Source: Jhaorihella thermophila (GTDB lineage: Bacteria; Pseudomonadota; Alphaproteobacteria; Rhodobacterales; Rhodobacteraceae). From it: 64,000 nt of DNA. The translations under genes and the position numbers were made by a program. The notes below the pieces were generated by a model, which did not search any database, was not told the origin of the DNA, and was given only the letters and a program-made list of their open reading frames with translations. The DNA is taken from contig NZ_FNVD01000007.1 in the NCBI RefSeq assembly GCF_900108275.1, positions 1-64,000 on the forward strand. Reading direction: 5' to 3'. The stretch's first letter is position 1; each line of letters starts with the position of its first letter. Below, piece after piece: positions 63,966-64,000 of the stretch.

Positions 63966-64000
63966 AGTTTCGAACGGGCAGCGAGATGCTGCACAAATAT

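Overview
The window is GC-rich chromosomal DNA that looks like a marine Rhodobacteraceae (Roseobacter-group) alphaproteobacterium. The pointers are a cobalamin-dependent ribonucleotide reductase, DUF1489 and DUF2948 genes, a fabD-fabG-acpP / fabF-mltG fatty-acid block, a fused indolepyruvate oxidoreductase beside an Lrp-type regulator, and a dispersed 3'-end repeat. All functions are read from sequence motifs and family knowledge; no database search was run.

Layout. 1-1.8 kb is an accessory edge: the end of an IS3-family element cuts off a small gene, beside an AAA+ ATPase with a 16-bp palindrome upstream. 1.8-7 kb holds nrdJ, a DUF1489 gene, pyrG and secG. 7-15 kb is catabolic: a Co-type nitrile hydratase operon (alpha, beta, activator), two alpha/beta hydrolases, an MFS exporter, a zinc alcohol dehydrogenase, a deletion-broken LysE gene, an enolase-superfamily dehydratase and an ArsR-type regulator with a persulfide-sensor cysteine pair. 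15-23 kb has a 1023-residue ABC protein with degenerate nucleotide-binding motifs and a cyclic-nucleotide domain, a DUF3307 protein, an Lrp regulator and indolepyruvate oxidoreductase. 23-27 kb has an amidase, an Excalibur lipoprotein, gatA/gatC and a YiiX-like hydrolase. 27-28.3 kb is a scar with decayed IS3 remnants, followed by a 1102-residue adenylation/ATP-grasp fusion.

31.7-41.4 kb is a housekeeping block (mltG, fabF, acpP, fabG, fabD, murA), with a membrane PilZ protein and a HisA-like paralogue lying between fabF and acpP, then tRNA-Thr. 41.7-49.8 kb is a self-contained phosphorelay: two large sensor kinases, a lone receiver, an Hpt protein and a receiver with a decayed GGDEF-like domain, with no DNA-binding output. 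50-60.6 kb is a complete reductive pyrimidine degradation and uptake regulon (preT-preA, dihydropyrimidinase, N-carbamoyl-beta-alanine amidohydrolase, ABC importer, RutR-type regulator) with a perfect RutR-type operator. 60.7-64 kb has tRNA-Leu, an arsR-permease-thioredoxin operon and a HAD hydrolase.

The signal the gene list does not explain is a family of eight dispersed elements. Most carry one or two GC-rich hairpins followed by GGAGTATTT...GCAAGATGAAG, and most lie just downstream of a stop codon in the gene's orientation. The strongest candidates for undescribed biology are the adenylation/ATP-grasp fusion, the degenerate ABC/cNMP protein, the phosphorelay island and this repeat family.
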